64,000 nt of DNA, from NCBI GenBank assembly GCA_964036045.1, contig OZ038385.1, positions 36,612,063-36,676,062 of the forward strand, in the 5' to 3' direction. The stretch is from Eutreptiella sp. 'Long Island Sound 2002'. Taxonomy: Eukaryota; Euglenozoa; Euglenophyceae; Eutreptiales; Eutreptiaceae. Under the pieces are notes generated by a model. It made no database searches and was not told the origin of the DNA. It saw only the letters and a list, made by a program, of their open reading frames with translations. Of the stretch, positions 21,892-33,496 are shown one piece after another; within the stretch, counting starts at the first letter, position 1, and each line of letters opens with the position of its first letter. Position numbers and translations under genes: made by a program.

Positions 21892-21920
<29 letters not shown>
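21646..21920. repeat. (CATA)n microsatellite, tract 1
   Basis: About 275 bp of catacata with a single ctac interruption near 21,690. Its right end passes directly into repeat Y (tatagcggagtccc). Long TYIH and MYVC ORFs across it are microsatellite artefacts. Confidence 0.97.
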
Positions 21921-21923
<3 letters not shown>

Positions 21924-22850
21924 GCGGAGTCCCCCCCGGCGAATCCGAGGTTCTTCCTCGAAGGGGCCCACGAGCCCAGGGGACGCCACCGGGTTTTTTC
22001 GGCCAAGCCGGACGGAGCTCCCACCGGCGACCCCCCCCCCACGAGGGAGGGAGCACACAACAACCGCCAGCCCCCCCCCCCCCCCTCAGCCCCCCCAAAA
22101 AAGGGACTCCGGCGCGGAGGGTTGGGGATATAGTCCCATGCCGCGCGGCCATGAATCGACATGGCCCTACACCGGGCAATACACGCCCTCCCCCCCCCCT
22201 CGCTCAAGAGGGGCCCCCGTCGTCCCCCGGGCAGGGAGCAACCCCCCCCCCCCCCTCAAGGAACGGCCGCCCTCGGGAGCCCTCGCCCAGCCCCCGGGGG
22301 CCTCTCGGGGTTCGCCCCCGAGCCCGCCCGGCCCTTCCACGCCCCCCCTCACCAGCCGCAGCCCAGGGGCCCGCCCGGTCTCCCCCGCGCCGGCCCACAA
22401 CCACCAGGGACCCGGGCCCCGGAGCCCCGGCGCCCAGCCCCGCCCGCCCCCCCGGTATCCATCCGGCGGGGCCCGTCCCGGTCCGGTTCGGCCGCGAGGG
22501 GACGGCGTGGCGCTCCCCCCGCCTCCACCAGGATTCGCCCCCGTGGATGATGCTCGGCGGGATTCGTCCCCGCCGAGCGGGGTGCGGGCCCCACCGCTGA
22601 CCGCGGCCCCCCCCGACACCTCGAGCGCCCCGGGATCCCCGGCCGACTTTGGCCAGCCCCGGCCGCTCCTCCGCCCGGTCGGCCGCACGGTGACGCTCTG
22701 CGGCTGAGCTCACCGCACCCCCGTCCCCCTCGCGCGCGCACCCACCCACCAGCCCACAGCCCCCCCCCCCCCCCCAACGTGCACGCCGTGCCCCCACCGC
22801 CCCCCCACTCTCCCGCCCCTCCTCTCTCAGGTAGCAAAGCCCCCGAGGTG
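21921..22850. repeat. GC-rich dispersed repeat Y, copy 1
   Basis: Begins tatagcggagtccccccc immediately after (CATA)n and matches 31,259-~32,180 closely over some 0.8-0.9 kb, with divergence rising toward the distal end. Both copies have the same (CATA)n at the same edge, so read on the minus strand Y ends ...ctccgcta(TATG)n. Its long Pro/Gly/Arg ORFs in many frames reflect C-runs. It may be a 5'-truncated retroelement end; I find no reverse transcriptase in it. Confidence 0.75.
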
Positions 22851-24012
22851 GGCTGCCGCAGCCGCCGACGGACGGCCGCCTTGCGAACAAGAGGACCCCC
22901 CGCACGCGGTGGGGGTCCAGGCCTTGCACCCCTTCCCCCTGCCACACGCATCATGGCGTTGCATGTGTCATACCTCCCTCCCTGTGCACCATGTGTCATG
23001 GCCGCGAGTGGCCTTTGCCTCCCCTCCCCCACACCGAAACCGCACGGGGGGGGGGCGAAGGCCCCTGGGTGGGGCCCCCAGAACCCCTGCAGCTACGCCT
23101 CCCGACCGGAGGGTGGTGGGGCCCGCCGGTGCGCGGTACGAGCTCCCGCCACCCTCCATCCACCTGCCGCGACCCCCTGACCCCCCCCCTGCCCCCCACC
23201 CCGGCTGGGGCGGCGCGGCCCGCGCGTGCGGTTCGAGCCCGCGCCGCCCCTTGTTGCATTATACGGGCAGTGCGGGCCGCCAGGAGAGCGGAGGGGCCCC
23301 GCACTGCCCCGAGCGCCCCCCCCCACGACAGCTGGCGCTAAAGGCCAACCGGCGCCTGGCGGGCTGTTTCAGGGGGGGCGAGGCGACCGGGCGCTTCGTA
23401 CCCGCCCCCAACGGGGGTCTGTACCCACGGCACCGGGCACAGACACCCGTTGGGGGGTAGCCACACCACCACCCAACACAGCACCACGGCCACGGGAGGA
23501 AGGGAATAGCCCCGGGCAACGGCCTCCCCCATGCCGAGGGAAGGTGCCGACCGCCAGGCTCATCCTGGCCCCCCATTTCCTCTTCATTGTCATCCCCCTT
23601 GGCCGTCCCGGCCCACAGTCCCCGCGGCGGGTAAGTTCCTGGGGTAGAACCCTAAGAACTTCGGTGACGGAAACACAGGTCGTGGTTTCGCACCCGGCCG
23701 ATGTGGGGAGCCTCCGCCCCCACGGGACCCCAGGGCACCCCGGCCATCCCAGCCGGGGATAACCCGCCGCCAGCGCCCCAGCCCCCATCCCCAGGCTTTC
23801 CGGCCTCAGTTCCCCGGCGTCTTCCTCGCCACATCCTCGTAGTGTACGGCTAGGTAGCAGGCCACACCCCCACACCACCCCACGGCACGCCCCCCACGCG
23901 CCCCACGCCGCCCCCGGCCGCCCACTAGGGGCCCAACTCTGGACCGTTGTCAGTCGAGCAGGGCCCCACACCCCCCGCCGCCCTCACGCCACCCCTTCCC
24001 CTACCCTACACG
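22851..24012. other. GC-rich stretch without a recognised gene
   Basis: Very C/G-rich DNA with many Pro/Gly-rich shadow ORFs. A perfect 10-bp stem, GGGGCGGCGC at 23,207-23,216 and its complement at 23,241-23,250, encloses a GGTTCGAGCC box that looks like a tRNA B box but lacks the rest of a tRNA. No gene is supported. Confidence 0.5.
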
Positions 24013-27000
24013 ACAGCCCCACGCCGCTGCGCCCCTGCGCAGCCCCACACTGCTGCGCCCCTGCGTGGCCCCGCGCTGCTGCGCCCCTGCACAGCCCCAT
24101 GCTGCCGCGCCCATGCGCAGCCCCACGCTGAGCCCCTTCGCATCCCCACGCTGCTGCACCCCTGCGCAGCCCCACGCTGCAGCACCCCCGCGCGGCCCCG
24201 CGCTGCTGCGCCCATGCACAGCCCTCGCTGCTGCGCCCATGCGCGACCCCACGCCACTGCGCCCCCGCGCAGCCCACACTGCTGCGCCCCTGCGCAGCCC
24301 CACGCTGCTGCGCACCTGCACTGCCCCCCACTGCCGCGCCCCTGCGCGGCCCCACGCTGCCGCGCCCCTGCGCAGCCCCACGCTGCGCCCCTACGCAGCC
24401 ACATACATCACCTTTGCGCAGCCCCACGCCGCTGCGCCCCTACGCAGCTCCGCGCCGCGCCCATACGCGGCCCCATGATGCGCCCCTGCGCAGCCTCCCA
24501 CCACTGCGCCGCCGCTCGCTGCACCCCTGCGCAGCCCCACGCTGCTGCGCCCTTGTACAGCCACACGCTGCGCCCCAGCGCACCCCCATGCCGCTGCGCC
24601 CCTACACAGCCCCCCCACCACTGCGCCGCCCCACACAGCTGCTCTGCGCAGCCCCACGCTGCTGCGCCCCTGCGCAGCCCCACGCTGCGCCCCTGCACAG
24701 CCCCGCGCTGCTGCGCCCCTACGCAGCACCACGCTGCTGCGCCCCTGCGCAGCCCCACGCTGCACTCCAGCGCAGCCCCACGCTGCTACGCCCCTGCACA
24801 GCCCCACGCTGCTGCGCCCCTGCACAGCCCCACGCTGCTGCGCCCCTGCACAGCCCTGACTGCCGCGCCCCTGCGCAGCCCCACGCTACTGCGCCCCTGC
24901 GCAGCCCCACGCTGCTGCGCCCCTGCGCGGCCCCACGCTGTTGCGCCCCTGCGCAACCCCGCGCTGCGCCCCTGCGCAGCCCCGCGCTTCGCCCCTGCGC
25001 GGCCCCACGCTGCGCCCCTTCGCAACCCCGCGCTGCGCCGCCCCAAACCGTTGCGCCCCTACGCAGCCCCACACTGCGCCCCTGCGCAGCCCCACGCTGC
25101 GGCGCCCCTGCAGGGCGCCATGTCGCGCCCCGGCGCAGCCCCACGCTGCTACGCCCCTGCGCAGCCCCACGCTGCTGCGCCCCTGCGCCGCACCACGCTG
25201 CGCCCCTACGCAGCCCCACGCTGCGCCCATACGCGGCCCCGGGCTGCACTCCTGCGCGGCCCCACGCTGCACCCCTGCCCAGCCCCGCGCTGCGCCCCTG
25301 CACAGCCCCACGCTGCTGCTCCCCTGCGCGGCCCCATGCTGCTGCGCCCCTGCGCAGCCCTGCGCTTCGCATCTGCGCAGCCCCACGCTGTGCCATTGCG
25401 CAGCCCCGCGCTGCGCCCCTGCGCAGCCCCGCACTGCTGCGCCCCTGCGCCGCACCATGCTGCGCCCCTACGCAGCTCCACGCTGCGCCCTTGCGCGGCA
25501 CCACGCTGCTGCGCCCCTTCACGGCCCCATACCAAGCCCCGGCGCAGCCCCACGCTGCTGCGCCCCTGCGCAGCCCCACGCTGCTGCGCCCCTGCGCGGC
25601 CCCGCGCCGCGCCCCTGCACGGCCCCATGCCGCGCCCATACGCGGCCCCCCGCTGCACTCCTGCGCGGCCCCACGCTGCCCCCCTGCCCAGCCCCGCGCT
25701 GCGCCCCTGCACAGCCCCACGCTACTGCTCCCCTGCGCGGCCCCACGCTGCTGTGCCCCTGCGCAGCCCCGCGCTTCGCATCTGCGCAGCCCCACGCTGC
25801 GCCCCTACGCAGCCCCGCACTGCTGCGCCCCTGCACGGCCCCTTACCACGCCCCGGCGCAGCCCCAGGCTGCTGCGCCCCTGCGCAGCCCCACGCTGCTG
25901 CGCCCCTGCACGGCCCCTTGCCGCGCCCCCGCGCAGCCCCGCGCTGCGCCCTTGCGCAGGCCAACGCTGCTGCGCCCCTACGCAGCCCCCCGCTGCGCCC
26001 CATTCGCGGCCCCACACTGCGCCCCGGCGCAGCCCCGCGCTGCTATGCCCCTGCGCAGCCCCACGCTGCTGCGCCCCTGCGCGGCCCCGCGCCGCGCCCC
26101 TTCACGGCCCCATGCCACGCCCATACGCGGCCCCACGCTGCACTCCTGCGCGGCCCCACGCTGCGCCCCGACCCAGCCCCGCGCTGTGCCCCTGTGCAGC
26201 CCCGCGCTGCGCCCCTGCGCAGCCCCACGCTGCTGCACCACTGCTCAGCCCCAGGCTGCTGCGCCCCTACGCAGCCCCACGCTGCTGCGCCCCTGCACGG
26301 CCCCTTGCCGCGCCCCCGCGCAGCCCCGCGCTGCGCCCCTGCGCAGGCCAACGCTGCTGCGCCCCTACGCAGCCCCCCGCTGCGCCCCATTCGCGGCCCC
26401 ACACTGCGCCCCGGCGCAGCCCCGCGCTGCTACGCCCCTGCGCAGCCCCACGCTGCTGCGCCCCTGCGCGGCCCCGCGCCGCGCCCCTTCACGGCCCCAT
26501 GCCATGCCCATACGCGGCCCCACGCTGCACTCCTGCGCGGCCCCACGCTGCGCCCCGGCCCAGCCCCGCGCTGTGCCCCTGCGCAGCCCCGCGCTGCGCC
26601 CCTGCGCAGCCCCACGCTGCTGCACCACTGCGCAGCCCCGCGCTGCTGCGCCCCTACGCAGCACCGCGCTACGGCGCCCCTGCGCAGCCCCATGCTGCAC
26701 TCCAGCGCAGCCCCGCGCTGCTGCGCCCCTGCGCGGCCCCAGGTTGCTGCGCCCACGCTGCTACGCCCCTGCACAGCCCCACGCTGCTGCGCCCCTGCAC
26801 AGCCCTGGCTGCCGCGCCCCTGCGCGGCCCCACGCTGTTGCGCCCCCGCGCAACCCCGCGCTGCTCCCCTGCGCAGCCCCGCGCATCGCCCCTGCGCGGC
26901 CCCACGCTGCGCCCTTGCGCAACCCCGCACTGCACCCCTGCGCAGCCCCGCACTGCTACGCCCCTGCGCCGCCCCAAACCATTGGGCCCCTACGCAGCCC

Positions 27001-29520
27001 CACGCTGTGCCCCTGCGCAGCCCCACGCTGCGGCGCCCCTGCACGGCCCCATGCCGCGCCCCGGCGCAGCCTCACGCTGCTACGCCCCTGCGCAGCTCCA
27101 CGCTGCTGCGCCCCTGCGCGGCCCTGCGCCGCGCCCCTGCACGGCCCCATGCCGCGCCCGTACGCGGCCCCACGCTGCACTCCTGCGCGGCCCCACGCTG
27201 CGCCACTGCCCAGCCCCGCGCTGCGCCCCTGCACAGCCCCACGCTGCTGCTCCCCTGCGCGGCCCCACGCTGCCGCGCCCCTGCGCGGCCCCGCGCTTCG
27301 CATCTGCGCAGCCCCACGCTGCGCCCCCGCGCAGCCCCGCACTGCGCCCCTGCGCAGCGCCGCACTGCTGCGCCCCTGCGTCGCACCACGCTGCGCCCCT
27401 ACGCTGCCCCACGCTGCGCCCGTGCGCGGCCCCACGCTGCTGCGCCCCTTCACGGCCCCATACCAAGCCCCGGCGCAGCCCCACGCTGCTGCGCCCCTGT
27501 GCAGCCCCACGCTGCTGCGCCCCTGCGCAGCCCCGCGCCGCGCCCCAGCACGGCCCCTTGCCGCGCCCCCGCGCAGCCCCGCGCTGCGCCCCTGCGCAGC
27601 CCAACGCTGCTGCGCCCCTACGCAGCCCCCCGCTGCGCCCCATTGGGGGCCCCACGCTCCGCCCCGGCGCAGCCCCGCGCTGCTACGCCCCTGCGCAGCC
27701 CCACGCCGCGCCCCCGCGCAGCCCCGCGCCGCGCCCCTTCACGGCCCCATGCCACGCCCATACGCGGCCCCACGCTGCACTCCTGCGCGGCCCCACGCTG
27801 CGCCCCGGCTCGGCCCCACGCTGCGCCCCTGCGCAGCCCCGCGCTGCTGCTCCCCTGCGCGGCGCCACGCTGCTGCGCCCCTGCGCAGCCCCGCGCTGCG
27901 CCCCTGCGCAACCCCACACTGCTGCGCCCCGGCGCCGCCCCACACTGCTGCGCCCCTGCGCCGCACCACGCTGCGCCCCTGCGCAGCCCCACGCTGCGCC
28001 CCTACGCAGCCCCACGCTGCGCCCCTGCGCAACCCCACGCTGCGCCCCTGCGCAGCCCCACGCTGCTGCGCCCCGGCGCCGCCCCACAGTGCTGCGCCCC
28101 TGCGCCGCACCACGCTGCGCCCCTGCGCAGCCCCACGTTGCGCCCCTGCGCAGCCCCACGCTGCGCCCCTGCGCAGCTCCACGCTGCTGCGCCCCTTCAC
28201 GGCCCCATGCCGCGCCCCGGCGCAGCCCCACGCTGCTGCGCCCCTGCGCAGCCCCACGCTGCGCCCCTGCGCAGCCCCACGCTGCTGCGCCCCTGCGCAG
28301 CCCCACACTGCTGCGCCCTTGCGCCGCACCACGCTGCGCCCCTACTCAGCCCCACGCACCGCCCCTGCGCAGCCCCACGCTGCTGCGCCCCTTCACGGCC
28401 CCATGCCGCGCCCATGCGCGGCCCCGCGCTGCGCCCCTGCGCAGCCCCACGCTGCTGCGCCCCTGCGCCGCCCCACACTGCTGCGCCCCTGCGCCGCACC
28501 ACGCTGCGCCCCTGCGCAGCCCCACGCTGCGCCCCTACTCTGCCCCACGCTGCGCCCCTGCGCAGCCCCACGCTGCTGCGCCCCTTCACGGCCCCATGCC
28601 GCGCCCCGGCGCAGCCCCACGCTGCTGCGCCCCTGCGCAGCCCCACGCTGCGCCCCTGCGCAGCCCCACGCTGCTGCGCCCCTGCGCAGCCCCGCTCCGC
28701 GCCCCCGCGCAGCCCCACGCTGCACCTCTGCGCAGCCCAGCGCTGCTGCGCCCCTGCGCAACCCCACGCTGCTGCGCCCCTGCGCAGCCCCGCGCCGCGC
28801 CCCCGCGCAGCCCCACGCTGCGCCCCTGCGCAGCCCAGCGCTGCTGCGCCCCTGCGCAACCCCACGCCGCGCCCCTGCGCGGCCCCATGCCGCGCCCATG
28901 CGCGGCCCCACGCTGCACTCCTGCGCGGCCCCACGCTGCGCCCCTGCGCAGCCCCGCGCTGCGCCCCTGCGCAGCCCCACACTACTGCGCCCCTGCGCAG
29001 CCCCACGTTACGCGCCTGCTCAGCCCCGCACCGCGCCCTTGCGCAGCCCCACGCTGCGCCCCTGCTCAGCCCCGCGCTGCTGCGCCCCTGCGCCGCCCCA
29101 CGCTGCGCCCGTGCGCAGCCCCACGCTAGTGCGCCCCTGCACGGCCCCATGCCGCGCCCATGCGCGGCCCCGCGCTGCGCCCCCGCGGAGCCCCACGCTG
29201 CGCCCCTGCCCAGCCCCACGCTGCGCCCCTGCCCAGCCCCACGCTGCTGCACCCCTCCACGGCCCCATGCCGCGCCCCGGCGCAGCCCCAGGCTGCTGCG
29301 CCCCTGCGCAGCCCCACGCTGCTGCGCCCCTGCACGGCCCCTTGCCGCGCCCCCGCGCAGCCCCGCGCTGCGCCCTTGCGCAGGCCAACGCTGCTGCGCC
29401 CCTACGCAGCCCCCCGCTGCGCCCCATTCGCGGCCCCACACTGCGCCCCGGCGCAGCCCCGCGCTGCTACGCCCCTGCGCAGCCCCACGCTGATGCGCCC
29501 CTGCGCGGCCCCGCGCCGCG
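24013..29520. repeat. 26/23-bp GC-rich satellite, 5.5 kb
   Basis: Array of units of the form GCAGCCCCACGCTGC(TGC)GCCCCTGC. The long unit is 26 bp and the short one 23 bp (one tgc fewer). Both lengths are 2 modulo 3, so reading cycles through all three frames and no unit carries a stop; long Ala/Pro/Arg ORFs therefore exist in all three plus frames and several minus frames. Point variants such as cacggccccatgcc form mixed blocks, and whole segments recur (for example cgcagccccaggctgctg near 25,857 and 29,281, with matching downstream blocks), showing segmental duplication. No evidence of translation. Confidence 0.96.
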
Positions 29521-30840
29521 TGCCTTCAAGGCGACTGCATACTCATCGCTACGACACCGCGCAGTACCGCCGTCGCCACGCTGATGCCACCTGCGAGCCG
29601 CCACCACACGCACCACCGCAACCGCAAGACCATGGTCAGACGGTTAGACTATGTACATGCCCGCAGGCACGGTCCCTCTAGTTTGTTAACGGGGCCAGGG
29701 GATGCCCCTACGCGCCCCCTGAGTTGTTAGAGGGGTCAGGGGGACACCCCAGTACCGCCATGCGACCCAGTACCGCCCCCACAGTACGGTTCCCCAGTAC
29801 CGCCGCGTACCCCTACCATACGGACCCCAGTACCGCCGCGCATACCCCCATGATGCAGTACACCGTCACCTTGAACTCCGCGTACCCCTCGTGAGTGCTC
29901 CTCCCAGACCGCCACGCCATCTCAAGTACGCCCGCCATACAGTCCACCTGACGACCACACCGTCGCATTCCTCTATGCACACTTCACCGCTCCCGGGGCC
30001 TGCAGACTGTCCCCGCAACCCCGTGTAACACGCCCAGGGGGCGTCGCGACGCACGCACCGTAGCGCCGGCAACAATGTCGCCCGCCCCCACACAAACGCG
30101 TGCACCCCCGGTGTATCCCGAGCAACCACCTCCGGTACTGCCGTAGCCAGGCCGCCAGTAGAGACCCCGGTGCCATGGGAATACTCTACAGGGGTTTGGG
30201 CCTTATTACCCTGGTCGGGACGACCCATGACACCTCACTGTTGTATGCGGCGACCCGGGGCAGGCGGGTGAAGCATCCCCGTCCGACCCTCATGCACGGG
30301 GGCTTACCATCAGGCCGGCACGACCTGTCACATCGCGTTGGCCGTCATACGCCGCCTGCCAGTAACGCACAATCAGGCCATGATGGCACTGCTTCTCAGG
30401 CGCCACCCCCTCCGCTGCGTCCAGCATAGGGACGGTGGCAGGTGCACCCACATTTCCTATACCCTATCAATCTGCATGACCCTCGGCCCCCACCACGCCG
30501 TCACCATTTCCTCCGTGATGCCACAACCAGAGTACCCGCGAGTCGCCCTCCAGAGCCGCCCACCACAGCAGCAAGGGCAGGGCTGCTGATGGCGCATCGG
30601 GGCACCGTACCCCTTCCACCCGGACGCGCCTCAGGTCACCCTGGATTGCCTTCCAGGCACTTGAGGACATCTGTCCAGAGTGCCGCAGTGCCCACCTCGC
30701 CTTAGGCCACCCCCTATCGGCACGCTCCCGACATGTCCCGCATAGTGGGATGGAGGCACATTGATGAACCCAAACCGACGCTGTCTCTCCGCACCCGTGG
30801 CATCGCCGCGGAAGCACAGACCGCGACGGAACGCAGCTAC
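29521..30840. other. Unassigned region with cagtaccgcc motif copies
   Basis: Unique-looking DNA after the satellite. The 10-mer cagtaccgcc recurs about six times between 29,560 and 29,850, spaced irregularly. A minus-strand frame at about 30,467-30,840 reads like a coding remnant with a Cys-rich CHGCGE...CGTC segment followed by W-rich sequence. It could be the decayed end of a retroelement ORF. No complete gene is supported. Confidence 0.35.
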
Positions 30841-30843
30841 CAT

Positions 30844-30880
30844 CATACATACAACATACATACATACATACATACATACG
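30844..30880. repeat. (CATA)n microsatellite, short tract
   Basis: About nine catac units interrupted by one aacatac, ending at a C-run that precedes repeat X copy 1. Confidence 0.85.
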
Positions 30881-30907
30881 CCCCCCCCCCCCCCACCACA
30901 CCATGCC

Positions 30908-31050
30908 CCCCCCCCCCCCCTCGGTCGTCGTCGGCACACGCCCGGCCAGCGTGACGCCGGCCGACTGCTCCCTTGTGCCCTGCCCAGGGAGAGCGTGTCT
31001 GGCAATTTCTCCCGCCGGCACGTGCTGGGTGCCACAACAACAACAACAAC
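30908..31050. repeat. Repeat X, copy 1
   Basis: A ~130-bp module, C-run then tcggtcgtcgtcggcacac ... cacgtgctgggtgcc, ending in (CAA)n and then (CATA)n. It recurs at about 33,270-33,416 and 35,315-35,451 with only a few differences. One minus frame is open (GTQHVPAGEIARHALPGQG). Short length, defined ends and a simple-sequence tail suggest a SINE-like or truncated retroelement end. Confidence 0.8.
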
Positions 31051-31258
31051 AAATACATACATACATGCATACCGACATCCATACATACATACATACATAC
31101 ATACATACATACATACATACATACATACATACATACATACATACATACATACATACATACATACATACATACATACATACATACATACATACATACATAC
31201 ATACATACATACATACATACATACATACATACATACATGCATACATACATACATACAT
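31051..31258. repeat. (CATA)n microsatellite, tract 3
   Basis: About 208 bp of catacata with rare catgcata variants, lying between repeat X copy 1 and repeat Y copy 2. Confidence 0.97.
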
Positions 31259-32180
31259 ATAGCGGAGTCCCCCCCGGCGAATCCGAGGTTCTTCCTCGAA
31301 GGGGCCCACGAGCCCAGGGGACGCCACCGGGTTTTATCGGCCAAGCCGGACGGAGCTCCCACCGGCGACCCCCCCCCCCGCACAGGGGTGGGTGCACACA
31401 ACAACCGCCAGCCCCCCCCCCCCCTCAGCCCCCCCCAAAAAAAGGGACTCCGGCGCGGAGGGTTGGGGATATAGTCCCATGCCGCGCGGCCATGAATCGA
31501 CATGGCCCTACACCGGGCGATACACGCCCGCCCCCCCCCCCTCGCTCAAGAGGGGCCCCCGTCGTCCCCCGGGCAGGGAGCAACCCCCCCCCCCCCCTCA
31601 AGGAGCGGCCGCCCTCGGGGGCCCTCGCCCAGCCCCCGGGGGCCTCTCGGGATTCGGCCCCGAGCCAGCACAGCCCTCCAGCCCCTCCCCCCCTGGCCGC
31701 AGCCCTAAGGCCCGCCCGGTCTCCCCCGCGCCGGCCCACGCACTACCGGGACCCGGGCCTCGGAGCCCCGGCGCCCAGTCCAGCCCGCCCCCCCGGTGTC
31801 CCTCCGGCGGGGCCCGTCCCGGTCCGGTTCGGCCGCGAGGGGACGGTGTGGCACTCCCCCCGCCTCCACCAGGATTCGCCCCCGTGGATGGTGCTCGGCG
31901 GGATTCGTCCCCGCCGAGCGGGGTGCGGGCCCCATCGCCGTCCGCAGCCCCCCCGTCACCAGCAGCGCCCCGGGCTCCCCGGCCGACTTTGGCCAGCCCC
32001 GGCCGTGCACCCGCTACGGACGGCCACACGGTGACGCTTGGCGGCCAAGCGCACCGACCCCCTTCCCCCCGAGCACGCGCGCACACGCCCCTCCCACGCC
32101 CCCCCCCCCCCCCTCCGCGCACACGCCGCCCCTCCCTCCCTGTCCCCTCCCTTCCTTTTCGCCTCACAGGTGCAGCGAGA
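31259..32180. repeat. GC-rich dispersed repeat Y, copy 2
   Basis: Second copy of the repeat at 21,921, with the same tatagcggagtccc start at the end of a (CATA)n tract. Differences are mostly single bases and C-run length changes; similarity fades past about 32,060. Confidence 0.75.
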
Positions 32181-32280
32181 GAACCAACCTCGCGTCGGGA
32201 CGTCAAGACAACTACGGGCCCCCCACCGCCGGCGGGGGTCCCAGGCCTACTCCCTCTCTCCTGCAACCCCCCCCCCCCAC

Positions 32281-32880
32281 ACGCCAGGGCCGCACCAGCA
32301 GTGCTGTGCAGGCCCCACGGGAACCCCCGCACACCAGGGCCGCACCAGCTGTGCTGTGCAGGCCCCACGAGGACCCCCGCACGCTGGGGCCGCACCAGCA
32401 GTGCTGTGCAGGCCCCACAGGAACCCCCGCACGCCAGGGCCGCACCAGCTGTGCTGAGCGGGCCCCACAGGAACCCCCGCACGCCAGGGCCGCACCAGCA
32501 GTGCTGTGCAGGCCCCGCAGGCACCCCCACACGCCAGGGCCGCACCAGCTGTGCTGTGCAGGCCCCACAGGAACCCCCGCACACCAGGGCCGCACCAGCA
32601 GTGCTGTGCGGGCCCCACGAGAACCCCCGCACGCCAGGGCCGCACCAGCAGTGCTGTGCAGGCCCCACAGGCACCCCCACACGCCAGGGCCTCACCAGCT
32701 GTGCTGTGCAGGCCCCGCAGGCACCCCCACACGCCAGGGCCTCACCAGCTGTGCTGTGCAGGCCCCACAGGAACCCCCGCACGCCAGGGCCGCACCAGCA
32801 GTGCTGTGCAGGCCCCGCAGGGACCCCCGCACGCCAGGGCCGCACCAGCAGTGCTGTGCAGGCCCCACAGGACACGGGCA
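32281..32880. repeat. 50-bp minisatellite, 12 units
   Basis: Twelve tandem 50-bp units containing cagggccgcaccagc(a/t)gtgctgtgcaggcccc. The length is again 2 modulo 3 without internal stops, so all three plus frames are open with His/Pro/Cys-rich peptides. Units alternate between cagcagtgc and cagctgtgc forms. Non-coding in the safest reading. Confidence 0.95.
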
Positions 32881-33269
32881 GCGCCCCACCGCGCCCGCGC
32901 TCGTGCGGACAGGGGTACGCAGGCAGAACGCCCCCTCCCCAGACGTGCACCCTTCCGCAGCCGCTGCGCCCTAGCGTAGGGAATAGACCATACATAAACC
33001 CCGCTCCCTCCACCCCCTTACACCACCTTCGCACAGGAAGTAGCCCCCTCCCCTGTCGTGGGGGAGCGGCGGCTGGAAGTGCGGGGAGTCGGGCCCCGCA
33101 TGTCCCCGGACAGGTGGTCCCTCCATCCTGCCCCCCCCTCCTCCACCGCTTCTCACAGGTCGGGTCACCCTCCCCCAGCAGCGGGGGAGGGCTCCAGGGT
33201 AACATCCACAGGTAGACCCACCCTCCTCCTCGCGCACGCGCACCCCCCCCCCCCCCTCCACACCACGGC
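32881..33269. other. Unassigned GC-rich spacer
   Basis: Lies between the 50-bp minisatellite and repeat X copy 2. It is C-rich with no recognisable gene or repeat relation. Confidence 0.4.
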
Positions 33270-33416
33270 GCCCCCCCCCCCCCCTGGGTCGTCGTCGGCA
33301 CACGCCCAGCCAGCGTGACGCCGGCCGACTGCTCCCTTGCGCCCTGCCCAGGGAGAGCGTGTCTGGCAATTTCTCCCGCCGGCACGTGCTGGGTGCCCTC
33401 AACAACAACAACAACA
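33270..33416. repeat. Repeat X, copy 2
   Basis: Same module as at 30,908, with cagccagcg in place of cggccagcg and gtgccctcaacaac at the (CAA)n start. It is followed by (CATA)n and then the 3' end of LINE copy B. Confidence 0.8.
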
Positions 33417-33445
33417 ATACATACATACATACATACATACATACA

Positions 33446-33477
<32 letters not shown>

Positions 33478-33496
33478 CATACATACATACATACAT
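33417..33496. repeat. (CATA)n microsatellite, tract 4
   Basis: About 80 bp of acat repeats including one acatatacat variant near 33,470, abutting the LINE B 3' end (tgatttgattttatttg). The same variant at the same distance from the LINE end is present in tract 5. Confidence 0.97.

Noticed and set aside
21569-22600. Tyr/Ile/His and Met/Tyr/Val/Cys repeat proteins over (CATA)n tracts
   Set aside because: They are translations of the tetranucleotide repeat on either strand; the same occurs at every (CATA)n tract.
23221-23260. tRNA gene at the GGTTCGAGCC box
   Set aside because: No A box or cloverleaf; the surrounding stem is a simple 10-bp hairpin.
22138-23762. Collagen-like or proline-rich proteins
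   Set aside because: ORFs in all frames of C-run-rich repeat Y and its flank; no start context, splice sites or conserved motif.
23947-29584. Giant Ala/Pro/Arg-rich proteins of 1,500-1,850 residues
   Set aside because: They follow from a stop-free repeat whose unit is 2 modulo 3; three frames and both strands are open at once, so none is specifically supported.
30467-31327. A 286-residue minus-strand protein joining (TATG)n, repeat X and a Cys-rich segment
   Set aside because: The frame crosses a microsatellite and a dispersed repeat; only the last ~120 residues look protein-like, so I list it as a remnant within an unassigned region.
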